Shown piece after piece: positions 54,841 to 63,972 of a stretch of DNA of 64,000 nucleotides. Below the pieces are notes generated by a model. That model had not been told where the DNA came from and did not search any database. It saw only the letters and a program-made list of their open reading frames with translations. The stretch spans positions 62,001 through 126,000 of the forward strand of contig CAVSAU010000019.1 of assembly GCA_963726065.1 (NCBI GenBank), given 5' to 3'. The position numbers and the translations under genes were made by a program. The stretch's first letter is position 1. Every line of letters begins with the position of its first letter. Source of the stretch: Neomesorhizobium sp963726065. Its GTDB lineage: Bacteria > Pseudomonadota > Alphaproteobacteria > Rhizobiales > Rhizobiaceae.

Positions 54841-55444
54841 ATGACGGTTTCCTGGACACGGCATCGGTTTTCCGGCGGCACACTGGCGCTCGATACGGCG
54901 AACACGCGTCGTGCATGCGCGGCGACGCGACGCGGTCGTTCGACCGGTTCGAGGACCCGCGGGAGATTGCGCGTTTTGCGGCCGCGGCGCAGGGCTTCCG
55001 GGCAGCGGAACTCGGCGATCGCAGGCTTTGCGTGATCGATGCTTCCGAACGATCCGCGAAACGGTCCTCGCAATACGGGAAACGACCGACGCCTGTTTCG
55101 TGGCAGCGCGTCAGGCGGGGAACTGGATCCCGTCGCGCTGCCGCCATTTCTGCGCGCCTGCGCCGACGGTCTCGATGCCGCGAGCCAGAGCGGTCGCAGG
55201 CCGGCATGAAGCGTTGGCGCCGTTGCATTCGAGGCAGCACTCGCCATGTCGGCGCTGTCGCTGCTTTCGGAGCAGAATTACCGGCGCATCCGCATCTGCC
55301 CCAACTGCAACTGGCTGTTTCTCGATCGCAGCCGCAATGCGCAGCCGCCTGTGGTGCGACATGACCGTCTGCGGCAACCGGCAGAAGGCAAAGCGCCATT
55401 ATCGACGCCGCAAGGCGACCGAAGAGGATTTTTCCAATGCCTGA
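54841..55444 (+). pseudogene. CGNR zinc-finger (ABATE domain) regulator, frameshifted
   Basis: A 604-base gene whose parts fall in all three frames. N-terminal ABATE motif FSGGTLALDTANT; middle fragments GDATRSFDRFEDPREIARFA and TVLAIRETTDACF; C-terminal zinc finger with CPNCNWLFLDRSRN, then WCDMTVCGNRQKAKRHYRR, the CGNR signature. These proteins are predicted stress-related transcription regulators. It overlaps the start of the following lipoprotein gene (ATGCCTGA). At least three frame breaks; broken as sequenced. Confidence 0.7.
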
Positions 55445-55971
55445 AATCCCCGTAAAACGTCTGATGGCGGCGCTTTTCGTTGCAGGGCTGCTTGGCCTCG
55501 GCGCCTGCCGCGAAACGCGGCGGCGAGGGCGAGTATTTCGAGATCGCCGGAAAGCTCTTCGTCTTCAACTACCGTGTCGCCACCGCCACCTATCTGGTCA
55601 ATCTGAAGCCGTTGAAGCCGGTCGGCGAGGGCGAAACCGCGGTGGCGACCTTCGAGGACCCGGCCGGCGGCGAACCGATCGTGGTGCGCAAGAAGATCTG
55701 GCCGAAACTCGAAAAGACGACGATCGAGAGCCCGCCGTTGCGGTGCGTGGTCAAGGACCGGCCTTATCAGGTGTCGATCGACATCGAAGGGACCGGACGG
55801 AAAGATCATGCAGACCATCAGACGACGATGACCTCGTCCGAGGACCAGTCGCTGCTGCCGGACAGGCCGCTGGTGGTCGGACCGCTTTATGCGCCGAATC
55901 CGGAACTTTCCGGCCGTCCAAGCGGCAAGCTCGACGTCACCAACGAAGCCGATTGTCCCGATGGCTCTTAG
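55437..55971 (+). pseudogene. Putative lipoprotein of unknown function, one frameshift
   Basis: About 178 residues over two frames. The N-terminus has a lipobox-type signal (LMAALFVAGLLGLGAC), and after a break near 55510 the frame continues with GGEGEYFEIAGKLFVFNYR to a Pro/Gly-rich C-terminus (EADCPDGS). One surplus base in GCGAAACGCGGC explains the break. The conserved-looking block is beta-rich. I do not recognise the family. It overlaps the CGNR gene by eight bases. Confidence 0.6.
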
Positions 55972-56208
55972 CTTGTTTCAATGAAAGCGCCCTGGCGCGG
56001 TCATGTCCGGGTAATTATTTTTCGTAAACCAGACGGATAGCGCCACATTCGTTCGTCATGATCGTGGTTGTCCAATTCGCTGTTGCTCTTTGCCACGGCG
56101 GGGCGATTTCGTTTGACGGGACTGGCGAAGGGCGGAAAGACTGTGCCTGAGACGCCCACGTTGGCCGTACCCCAAATCGGCGCGGCTTTCGCAGGAGGAA
56201 ATATCCCG

Positions 56209-59200
56209 ATGACGCTGCACAAGGTTGCGCTTGACGACAAGTTCGACCTGTCGAAGGAACGCATCTTCCTTTCCGGCTCGCAGGCGATCATCCGCATGCT
56301 GCTGATGCAGCGCGAACGCGACCGCCGCAATGGGCTGAACACCGCGGGTTTCGTTTCCGGCTATCGCGGCTCGCCGCTCGGCGGCCTGGACCTCCAGCTG
56401 TGGAAAGCCAAGGACAAGCTCGCCGAGGCCGACATCGTCTTCCAGCCGGGCCTGAATGAAGAACTGGCGGCGACCGCCTGCTGGGGCTCGCAGCAGACCG
56501 AGCTTCAGGGCGAAGGCAAGCACGACGGCGTCTTCGCGCTCTGGTACGGCAAGGGCCCCGGTGTCGACCGCTCCGGCGACGTTTTCCGCCACGCCAACCT
56601 TGCCGGCTCGTCCAGGCACGGCGGCGCGCTCGCGTTGATGGGCGACGACCACATGGCGGAATCCTCGACCGTCGCGCATGCGACGGAGTTCCTGTTCGTC
56701 GACACGATGATCCCCATCCTCAATCCGGCGGGCGTGCAGGAGCTGATCGACTACGGCCTCTACGGTTATGCGCTGTCGCGCTTCGCCGGCACCTGGGCGG
56801 CGATCAAATGCGTCAAGGACAACATCGAATCGACCGCATCGGTCGACGTGTCGCTTGAGCGGCTGGGCATCGTGCTTCCCGAATTCGACATGCCGCCGGG
56901 CGGCCTCAACATCCGCCACGAGATCGACCAGCTCGGCCAGGAGGCGCGCCTCCACGAATACAAGCGCACGGCCGCTTCCGCCTTCATTCGCGCCAACAGA
57001 CTGAACAGGATCGTCTATTCCGGCGGCCGCAAGCCGAAGATCGGCATCATGACGGTGGGCAAGAGCTATCTCGACGTGCGGCAGGCGCTCGACGATCTCG
57101 GCATCGATGAGGCGCAAGCCAACAGGATGGGACTTCGGCTCTTCAAGGTCGCTTGCCCGTGGCCGCTCGATCTCGAACATATCGCCGAGTTCGTGCAAGG
57201 GCTCGAGATGATCCTGGTGGTCGAGGAGAAACGCTCGCTGATCGAGGTGCAGGTCCGCGAGAGCCTCTACGGCACGGCGCGGCAGCCGCTGGTGCTGGGC
57301 AAGAGGGACGAGCGTGGCGCCTGGCTTTTCCCGGCCAAGGGCGCACTCGACCCCAACGAAATTGCAATTGCCGTCGGCGAGCGGATCCTGAAGGTGATCG
57401 GGCCATCGGAAGAGATCGGCGCGCGGGTCCGGCAGTTGCGGCAGTACCAGGCGATGCTGGCCGATACCAAGGATGTGGCGAACCGCACGCCCTACTTCTG
57501 TTCCGGCTGCCCGCACAATTCGTCGACCAAGGTGCCGGAAGGCTCGATCGCCGGCGCCGGAATCGGCTGCCATTTCATGGCGCTGTGGATGGACCGGTCG
57601 ACCGTCGGCTTCACGGCGATGGGGGGCGAGGGCGCACAGTGGATCGGCCAGGCGCCGTTTTCCAGGCGCGAGCATCTCTTCCAGAATCTCGGCGACGGCA
57701 CCTACAATCATTCTGGCACGCTGGCGCTTAGGGCCGCACTCGCCGCCGGCACCAACGTAACCTACAAGATCCTCTACAACGACGCGGTCGCGATGACCGG
57801 CGGCCAGCCGCACGAGGGCAACCTCACCGTCGACATGATCGCGCGGCAGGTGCGCGCCGAGGGTGTCGAAAAGATTGCCGTCGTCACCGACGAACCAGAC
57901 AAATACGATGCGAAGTTCGCGTTTCCGTCCAACGTCAGCTTCCATCACCGCGACGACCTGGATCTCGTGCAACGCGAATTGCGCGAGGTGAAGGGCGTCT
58001 CGGTTCTGCTCTACGACCAGACCTGCGCCGCCGAAAAACGCCGCCGCCGCAAGCGCGGTACGTTTCCCGATCCCGACAAGCGCGTCATCATCAACGAACT
58101 GGTCTGCGAAGGGTGCGGCGATTGCGGCGTGCAGTCGAACTGCGTCTCGATCCAGCCAGTGGAAACCGAGTTCGGTCGCAAGCGCAGGATAGACCAGTCG
58201 AGCTGCAACAAGGATTTTTCCTGCGTCAACGGGTTTTGCCCGTCCTTCGTGACCGTACATGGCGCCAAGATCCGCAAGGCCGAGGGCATCGCCGGCAAGG
58301 CCGATCCGCTCGACGGGGTGCCGGAGCCAAAACAATTTCCGCTGCACAATGGCTGGGCCTCCATCATCGACGGCGTCGGCGGCACCGGTGTCGTCACGGT
58401 GGGCGCCATCCTCGGTATGGCGGCGCATCTCGAGGGCAAGGGCTGCGGCATGATCGACATGGCCGGCCTTGCCCAGAAGGGCGGCGCCGTGTTCAGTCAT
58501 GTCCGCATCGCCAACACGCCGGAGGAAATACACGCGATCCGAGTTTCGGCCGGCAAGGCCGACCTGATCCTTGGCTGCGATCTTGTCGTTTCGGGCGCCA
58601 AGAAAGTGCTGGCGGCAGTGCGCGAAGGGCAGACCATCTTTGTCGCCAACACCGCCGAGATCATGCCCGGCGATTTTGCGCGCTCGGCCGATTTCTCGCT
58701 GCCGGCGGAACGCCTGAAAAAGGCGATCCGGGCAGCCGCCGGCGATGACAAGGCGCATTTCTTCGATGCCACCCGCACCGCGACCGCACTCTTTGGCAAT
58801 TCGCTTGGCGCCAACATGTTCATGCTGGGCTTCGCCCATCAGCATGGTGGCCTGCCGCTTTCCAGCGAGGCGGTCGAGCGGGCGATCGAGCTCAACGGCG
58901 AGGCGGTGGCGATGAACATTGCCGCTTTCCGCTGGGGCCGCCGGGCCGCACACGAGCCGGAATTCGTGCGCGGACTGGTGAACCAGTCGGACAAGCCGGC
59001 CGGCGGCGGACTGTCGCAGACGCTCGACCAGATCATTGCCCGGCGCGTCGAGTTCCTCACCGCCTATCAGAACGCCGCCTATGCCGAGCGCTACCGCGAC
59101 CGCGTGGCGGCCGTGCGGGCAGCCGAAGCCAAGGCCATTCCCGATCAGACTGCGATCACCGAAGCGGCGGCCCGCAACCTGTTCAAACTGATGGCGATCA

Positions 59201-59682
59201 AAGACGAGTACGAGGTCGCCCGGCTCTACACCGACGGATCGTTCCAGAAGCAGCTGTCGGCGCAATTCCAGGCTTATGACCGGCTCGAATTCCACCTGGC
59301 GCCGCCTATCCTCGGTCGCCGCGGTTCGGACGGGAAGCCGCGCAAGTCGAACTTCGGGCCCTGGATGATGACCGGCTTTCGCGTGCTTGCCGGGCTCAAG
59401 CGCTTGCGCGGGTCGCCGCTGGACATCCTTGGCTATTCCGCAGAACGGCGCATGGAGCGACGTCTGCTTGCCGCCTATGAAGGCGACCTCGACCTGATCA
59501 TAGGCACGCTTTCCCCCGGCAACGCGGAGGCCGCCGCCGCTCTGGCGTCGGTTCCCACGCTGATCCGCGGCTACGGGCATGTGAAGCGTGCCAATGCCGA
59601 AAAGGCCGCAGGCGAGCGCGACCGGCTGCTTAAGCGGCTGCAAGATGAACTTCCGGCGCCGATTCTGGCGGCAGCCGAATAA
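56209..59682 (+). CDS. Indolepyruvate ferredoxin oxidoreductase, fused alpha-beta type
   Basis: 1157 residues. The N-terminal part has pyruvate-ferredoxin-oxidoreductase features (GFVSGYRGSPLGGLDLQLWK, FQPGLNEELAATACWGSQQ). TPP-binding elements are in the middle (CSGCPHNSSTK, AGIGCHFMALWMDR, YNDAVAMTGGQPHEGN), then a ferredoxin-like stretch with CEGCGDCGVQSNC and CVNGFCPSF, and the gamma-type domain (IIDGVGGTGVVTVGAIL). It converts aryl/2-keto acids such as indolepyruvate to acyl-CoA with reduction of an electron carrier. ATG 56209 chosen for GGAGG nine bases before; a longer frame lacks family support. Monocistronic, ending at a hairpin. Confidence 0.92.
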   Translation: MTLHKVALDDKFDLSKERIFLSGSQAIIRMLLMQRERDRRNGLNTAGFVSGYRGSPLGGLDLQLWKAKDKLAEADIVFQPGLNEELAATACWGSQQTELQGEGKHDGVFALWYGKGPGVDRSGDVFRHANLAGSSRHGGALALMGDDHMAESSTVAHATEFLFVDTMIPILNPAGVQELIDYGLYGYALSRFAGTWAAIKCVKDNIESTASVDVSLERLGIVLPEFDMPPGGLNIRHEIDQLGQEARLHEYKRTAASAFIRANRLNRIVYSGGRKPKIGIMTVGKSYLDVRQALDDLGIDEAQANRMGLRLFKVACPWPLDLEHIAEFVQGLEMILVVEEKRSLIEVQVRESLYGTARQPLVLGKRDERGAWLFPAKGALDPNEIAIAVGERILKVIGPSEEIGARVRQLRQYQAMLADTKDVANRTPYFCSGCPHNSSTKVPEGSIAGAGIGCHFMALWMDRSTVGFTAMGGEGAQWIGQAPFSRREHLFQNLGDGTYNHSGTLALRAALAAGTNVTYKILYNDAVAMTGGQPHEGNLTVDMIARQVRAEGVEKIAVVTDEPDKYDAKFAFPSNVSFHHRDDLDLVQRELREVKGVSVLLYDQTCAAEKRRRRKRGTFPDPDKRVIINELVCEGCGDCGVQSNCVSIQPVETEFGRKRRIDQSSCNKDFSCVNGFCPSFVTVHGAKIRKAEGIAGKADPLDGVPEPKQFPLHNGWASIIDGVGGTGVVTVGAILGMAAHLEGKGCGMIDMAGLAQKGGAVFSHVRIANTPEEIHAIRVSAGKADLILGCDLVVSGAKKVLAAVREGQTIFVANTAEIMPGDFARSADFSLPAERLKKAIRAAAGDDKAHFFDATRTATALFGNSLGANMFMLGFAHQHGGLPLSSEAVERAIELNGEAVAMNIAAFRWGRRAAHEPEFVRGLVNQSDKPAGGGLSQTLDQIIARRVEFLTAYQNAAYAERYRDRVAAVRAAEAKAIPDQTAITEAAARNLFKLMAIKDEYEVARLYTDGSFQKQLSAQFQAYDRLEFHLAPPILGRRGSDGKPRKSNFGPWMMTGFRVLAGLKRLRGSPLDILGYSAERRMERRLLAAYEGDLDLIIGTLSPGNAEAAAALASVPTLIRGYGHVKRANAEKAAGERDRLLKRLQDELPAPILAAAE

Positions 59683-59690
59683 ATCGGCAC

Positions 59691-59718
59691 TGCGCGAGCC
59701 CGACTCCAGCCTCGCGCA
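59691..59718 (+). terminator. Hairpin after the oxidoreductase gene
   Basis: TGCGCGAG (59691-59698) pairs with CTCGCGCA (59711-59718); a moderately T-rich stretch (CCTTTCTTAATT) follows. Probable terminator. Confidence 0.55.
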
Positions 59719-59776
59719 ACTAAGCCTTTCTTAATTGCGGTATGCGATCACAGGTCGTCGCGCGGTCCCGCAGGAA

Positions 59777-62086
59777 ATGTCGAAGAACAAACCGGACGAG
59801 ATACCAAGAGACATTTACGTCGGTTTCGTCAGGTCGTTGTTCCTCGACCCCGGAATCCTGCTGATTGGCGCGCTTTGCCATGGGCTGATCGGTCTTCTCT
59901 GCTATTTCCGGTCCGGCGAACTGCCCTATCTCATCCTCGCCGTTCTCATGCTTTGCGCGGGCATGTTCCGCTTCCGAGCAATCAGGAGGGTCGATCCCCA
60001 CGGGATAGCCGAATACGAATCGGCGCTCCAATGGGAGCGCTATTACATCGCGGCCGGCACCGTGCAGGGCTCGATCGTCGGCCTTTTTGCGTTGTTTGCG
60101 GTCTACTGGGCGCCTGACGAGTTCAGCGAGATCGCGGCGGTCGCCGTGGTGATGGGCGGCGCCATCACCATTGCCGGGCGCAACTACGGCTCCAAGAAGA
60201 TGGTCACCATCCTGACGCTGACGGCGGTGGGGCCGATCGCGCTCGGGCTGATGCTGAAGGGCGATGTCTACCATTTCGTGCTCGGCCTGTTCATCGTTCC
60301 CTTCATGGTCATCATCTTGAAGATGGCCGAACTGGTCCGCACCGTCCTGTTCACCGCAATCACCGAGGAAAAGAAGGCCAGTGAGCTTGCCCAGCGCTTC
60401 AATCGCGCGCTGAACACGATGTCGCACGGCCTCGCGATGCTCGGTCCGGATGGAAGGGTGCTTGTGGCCAATGCTGAAGCGGCGGCCCTGTTGTCCATGT
60501 CTTCGCCGGATTCGCTCCTGGGTCGCTCGATCCGCTCCCTGCTGATGCGCGGCGTCGCCGGCGGCATGCTGGCGGCCAAGGATTGCCGTTATGTCGAGGC
60601 GCAGCTCAGCAGAGCCTTGCGCGAAGGACGCGACAGGAAAATCCTGGTCAGTTTCTCGAACGGCCAGCACTATGAGTTTTCGGCGCGCGGCGGCAGCCAG
60701 GATCTCGGCGTCATCACCTTCGAAGACGTCACGCGGCGGGTGCAGACCGAGGAAAAAATCCGCAATATGGCGCGCTACGACAGCCTGACCGGGCTCGCCA
60801 ACCGCGCTTATTTCCACGAAGTGGTGGCGGAATCCATGGAAACCGGCGACCGCAACCGGCTGTGCGGGCTGGCGGTCTTCGATCTCGACGACTTCAAGAG
60901 CGTCAACGATACGCTCGGCCATCCCGTCGGCGACGGGCTCATCTATGGCGTGGCGGAAAGGCTGATGGCACTTGCCCGGGAGCACACGCGCGTCAGCCGC
61001 TTCGGTGGCGACGAATTCATGATTTTCTTCGACCGGGTGGAGGGGGAAAGTCAGCTTGCCGCGATGCTCGATGACATCTTCGCCAACATGCAGGGCGAAG
61101 TGGATGTCGCGGGCCATGCATTGCGTATCCAGATGAGCGCTGGTGCGGTTCTTTCGCGCGTCGGCGATACGGATGTCGACGCCATGATCGTGAAAGCCGA
61201 CCTGGCGCTCTACAAGGCGAAAGAGCTCGGCAAGAACGGCTGGCGACTTTTCGAGGCGGCCATGGATGCCGCCTTCCGCAACCGGCAGGTGATGAAGGCC
61301 GATCTGCGCAGTGCCGTGGAGGCTGGTAACCTGCGTGTCGTCTACCAGCCCATCGTGGCGATGGATTCGATGCGGATCGCCAGCTGCGAAGCGCTTTGCC
61401 GTTGGGACCATCCCGACCTTGGCCCGATCTCGCCCGCGATCTTCATACCGTTGGCCGAGGAGATGGGCGTCATCTCGGAAATCAGCAGCTTCATGCTGCA
61501 GGCCGCCTGTTTCGAATGCGCGAAATGGCCGGAGCAGACGGGCGTTTCGATCAACCTGTCCGCAAAGGATTTCCGCAACCGCGAGATCATCGGCAAGGTG
61601 CGCAACGCCCTTGCCGCATCGAGGCTGGCTCCCAACCGGCTCGAAATCGAGGTGACCGAAACCGCCTTGCTGGATGACAAGTCGCTGACCCGGCAATCGA
61701 TCGAGGAACTCAAGGCAATGGGCGTGCGCATCGCGCTCGACGATTTCGGCACCGGCTATTCCAGCTTGAGCTATCTGCACAAACTGCCGCTCGACAAGGT
61801 CAAGATCGACCGCAGCTTCCTCAACGACGTCACCCAGAGCCCGCGTTCGCTCGAGCTGCTGAGGGGCGTTGTCAACCTGTCACGCTCGCTGGGATTGACG
61901 GTGACGGTCGAGGGTGTCGAAACGTTCGAGCAGCTGAAAATCCTGGCGCTGGAGGTCAAACCCGACCTCGTGCAGGGTTTTCTGTTCGGCGCCGCACTCA
62001 GCGCCTCGGGCATCGAGACGATGTCGAACACGGTCTGGCCGTTCGCGCAGGACATCAAATCGGCCAGGCGGGCCGCGCGCCATTGA
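59777..62086 (+). CDS. Membrane GGDEF-EAL protein (c-di-GMP turnover)
   Basis: 769 residues from ATG 59777 (MSKNKPDEIPRDIYVGFVRS); an in-frame ATG 42 bases earlier is possible. Residues about 20-185 contain several hydrophobic segments; a PAS-like domain follows at about 205-325 (FNRALNTMSHGLAMLGPDGR). The GGDEF domain has an intact FGGDEF at about residue 410, and the EAL domain an intact E-A-L at about 537 with DDFGTGYSSLSYL near 654. Both catalytic motifs look complete, so it may synthesise or degrade c-di-GMP under control of the membrane/PAS part. It precedes the FeeM-like acyltransferase by 138 bases. Confidence 0.92.
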   Translation: MSKNKPDEIPRDIYVGFVRSLFLDPGILLIGALCHGLIGLLCYFRSGELPYLILAVLMLCAGMFRFRAIRRVDPHGIAEYESALQWERYYIAAGTVQGSIVGLFALFAVYWAPDEFSEIAAVAVVMGGAITIAGRNYGSKKMVTILTLTAVGPIALGLMLKGDVYHFVLGLFIVPFMVIILKMAELVRTVLFTAITEEKKASELAQRFNRALNTMSHGLAMLGPDGRVLVANAEAAALLSMSSPDSLLGRSIRSLLMRGVAGGMLAAKDCRYVEAQLSRALREGRDRKILVSFSNGQHYEFSARGGSQDLGVITFEDVTRRVQTEEKIRNMARYDSLTGLANRAYFHEVVAESMETGDRNRLCGLAVFDLDDFKSVNDTLGHPVGDGLIYGVAERLMALAREHTRVSRFGGDEFMIFFDRVEGESQLAAMLDDIFANMQGEVDVAGHALRIQMSAGAVLSRVGDTDVDAMIVKADLALYKAKELGKNGWRLFEAAMDAAFRNRQVMKADLRSAVEAGNLRVVYQPIVAMDSMRIASCEALCRWDHPDLGPISPAIFIPLAEEMGVISEISSFMLQAACFECAKWPEQTGVSINLSAKDFRNREIIGKVRNALAASRLAPNRLEIEVTETALLDDKSLTRQSIEELKAMGVRIALDDFGTGYSSLSYLHKLPLDKVKIDRSFLNDVTQSPRSLELLRGVVNLSRSLGLTVTVEGVETFEQLKILALEVKPDLVQGFLFGAALSASGIETMSNTVWPFAQDIKSARRAARH

Positions 62087-62224
62087 AACAGCGATTTCCA
62101 GAGCCTAGCACGGGCGCTTCTCGATTAACCTTAACGAGGAGTAAACAGTCGACTTCGCATTCTCATCTTTACATATGGCGGCCTTGGGCTACGTTTCGGG
62201 CGCGGTGGTAGACGGGGACGTTGT

Positions 62225-62998
62225 ATGAGTGGGCAGTTGACGACGCGCCGCGATGCGGTCGACACGGAAGCGTCTTCAGTCGGGGTATCGAGTTTCGCGA
62301 AAAGCGTTAACGCGCTGCTGGAGCGCACGGAGTACCGGCGCTGCGACAGCGGCGAGGACATGGAGGCTGTCTATCGGCTCCGCTACAAGGCATACCGGGC
62401 TCATGGGCTGGTTATCGAAAAGCACGATCAGCTGATCTCCGACAGACTGGACGAAGCGCCGAACTGCTACCGGTTCGGCATCTATATCGACGGCAGGCTA
62501 ATCAGCACGGTGCGTTTGCACCACATTACGAAAGCCGAGCCGTTCGGGCCGATCATGGCGGTGTTCGACGACGTTCTGCAGCCGCGTCTCGAGGCCGGGG
62601 AAACCTTCATCAACCCGAGCCAGTTCACCGCCGACCCCGACTGGACCACAACCTACCGGGCGCTTCCTTACCTGACGCTGCGGCTGGCGGTGATCGCCAA
62701 TGCCTACTTCAAGAGCAGCAACTGCGTCTGCATGATCCGCGACGAGCACACCGCTTTCTACCAGCGCATCTTCGGATCGGTTCAGATCGGTACTTCGCGT
62801 CCTTATCCGCCGTTCACGGTGCCTGTGATGCTCTACGATTCGGACTGTTCGATAAATCTGGAAAGCACCCTCCAGCGGTTCCCGTTCTTCCGCTCGACGC
62901 CGGTCGAGCAGCGCATGCTGTTTGCCAAGCCCCGCCACGGGGAACTGGCTCCTCTCACCATCCTGCCCAGCCCGAAATACGTTCGCGAAGCCGCCTGA
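62225..62998 (+). CDS. FeeM-like N-acyl amino acid synthase / autoinducer-synthase fold protein
   Basis: 257 residues. The core has the GNAT-like autoinducer-synthase pattern: VYRLRYKAYRAHGLVI, GIYIDGRLISTVRLH, FINPSQFTADPDWTTTYRAL and then the long strand/helix TLRLAVIANAYFKSSNCVCM with RDEHTAFYQRIFG. This fits the FeeM group, enzymes that use acyl carrier protein to N-acylate amino acids and are related to LuxI. An N-terminal extension of about 35 residues has no recognised motif. No LuxR gene or acyl carrier protein is adjacent. Its product is unknown; membership in the fold is fairly sure, the reaction is inferred. Confidence 0.75.
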   Translation: MSGQLTTRRDAVDTEASSVGVSSFAKSVNALLERTEYRRCDSGEDMEAVYRLRYKAYRAHGLVIEKHDQLISDRLDEAPNCYRFGIYIDGRLISTVRLHHITKAEPFGPIMAVFDDVLQPRLEAGETFINPSQFTADPDWTTTYRALPYLTLRLAVIANAYFKSSNCVCMIRDEHTAFYQRIFGSVQIGTSRPYPPFTVPVMLYDSDCSINLESTLQRFPFFRSTPVEQRMLFAKPRHGELAPLTILPSPKYVREAA

Positions 62999-63003
62999 TT
63001 CCT

Positions 63004-63045
63004 TACAGCGCGTCGCGCCGAATGGGTTTCGGGGGCCGCGCTGTA
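63004..63045. repeat. Palindromic module 1 of a mosaic repeat
   Basis: TACAGCGCG (63004-63012) pairs perfectly with CGCGCTGTA (63037-63045). It begins a few bases after the FeeM-like gene and is the first of three adjacent palindromic modules. Confidence 0.6.
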
Positions 63046-63056
63046 GCTTCTTGTTT

Positions 63057-63105
63057 GTGCATGTCGTTTCTCCCGAAACCGAGGACACTTTCGGGCGACA
63101 TGCAC
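63057..63105. repeat. Palindromic module 2 of a mosaic repeat
   Basis: GTGCATGTCG (63057-63066) pairs with CGACATGCAC (63096-63105), inner arms CCCGAAA (63072-63078) and TTTCGGG (63089-63095): 17 paired bases. A typical Mesorhizobium-type intergenic palindrome. Confidence 0.7.
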
Positions 63106-63210
63106 TAGAGCGGTTCCGGTTCTTTCAGAACCGGTAACTCGCTTTAAGTATTTGTTTTGCCGCATTTATGCGGGCGCCAAATGATTCCATTTGGCGGCAA
63201 AATGCTCTAG
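63105..63210. repeat. About 106-base intergenic repeat, copy B, with terminal inverted repeats
   Basis: Bounded by CTAGAGC (63105-63111) and GCTCTAG (63204-63210), perfect 7-base inverted ends. Its body matches copy A at 46910-47009. It shares its first base with module 2, so three modules form one mosaic from 63004 to 63210. Confidence 0.75.
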
Positions 63211-63297
63211 CGCCGGCTTGCTGCTTGTCACCGCGCGATCGCGCGGTCATAACCTTCGGAAGCGCGACCGTTTCGGTCGTGATTTCCTCGAGGGAGC

Positions 63298-63972
63298 ATG
63301 AACGCAAGGAACGAACTCGCCCGGGCAGCTGTATGGTCTCGCGAACTGAGCGACGACGAGATCGAGCGCGCGAGCCGGGGCTTGTCCGAACGACAGTTCG
63401 CCAAAGGCAGCTATGTCTGCCATCGCGGCGACAAGCTGGACTACTGGACCGGGGTCGTGACCGGGCTGGTGAAGATCTCGGCCATTTCGCGAAGCGGCAA
63501 GGCAATGACCTTCGCGGGCGCCGGCGCCGGGGGCTGGTTCGGTGAAGGCTCGGTGCTCAAGGACGAGCCACGCAAGTATGATCTCGTCGCGCTGCGCGAC
63601 ACGCGGCTGGCGATGATGCAGCGCTCCACCTTCATGTGGCTTTACGAGAACAGCACGGCCTTCAACCGGTTCCTCGTTCGCCAGCTCAACGAACGCATGG
63701 GGCAGTTCATCGCCACCATAGAATATGACCGCATTCTCGACCCCAAGGCCCGCGTGGCCCGCAATCTTTCGTGGTTCTTCAATCCCGTCCTCTATCCCGA
63801 TACGGGATCGGAAATCGAGATATCCCAGGAGGAGCTGGGCCTGCTTGCCGGCGTGTCGCGGCAAGTCGCCAACCGCAGCCTGCAGGAGCTCGAGGAAGAA
63901 GGGGTGCTGCGCGCCGACCATGGCCGCATCACGGTGATAGACCTCGAGGCCTTGAGCGGTTACGAAGGTTAG
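63298..63972 (+). CDS. Crp/Fnr family transcriptional regulator
   Basis: 224 residues. The N-terminal cyclic-nucleotide-binding-like barrel includes FAKGSYVCHRGDKLDYWTGV and FGEGSVLKDEPRKYD; the C-terminal HTH is ISQEELGLLAGVSRQVANRS. The four-Cys iron-sulfur set of FNR is absent (only one Cys, in YVCHRG), so it is not an oxygen sensor of the FNR type. The phosphate-binding Arg of cAMP-responsive CRP is not obvious either. GAGGGAG precedes the ATG. Ligand and targets are unknown. Preceded by the mosaic repeat; the window ends 28 bases after its stop. Confidence 0.88.
   Translation: MNARNELARAAVWSRELSDDEIERASRGLSERQFAKGSYVCHRGDKLDYWTGVVTGLVKISAISRSGKAMTFAGAGAGGWFGEGSVLKDEPRKYDLVALRDTRLAMMQRSTFMWLYENSTAFNRFLVRQLNERMGQFIATIEYDRILDPKARVARNLSWFFNPVLYPDTGSEIEISQEELGLLAGVSRQVANRSLQELEEEGVLRADHGRITVIDLEALSGYEG

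Noticed and set aside
56056..59643. Very long open frame (1195 codons) on the minus strand
   Set aside because: It is the antisense shadow of the indolepyruvate oxidoreductase gene in GC-rich DNA; composition is His/Arg/Ala-rich without domains.
59720..61780. 686-codon minus-strand frame opposite the GGDEF-EAL gene
   Set aside because: Low-complexity antisense translation without motifs; the plus strand carries complete GGDEF and EAL domains.
62120..62150. CtrA-like TTAA-N7-TTAA box upstream of the FeeM-like gene
   Set aside because: The two TTAA boxes are only two bases apart, which does not fit the CtrA site spacing.
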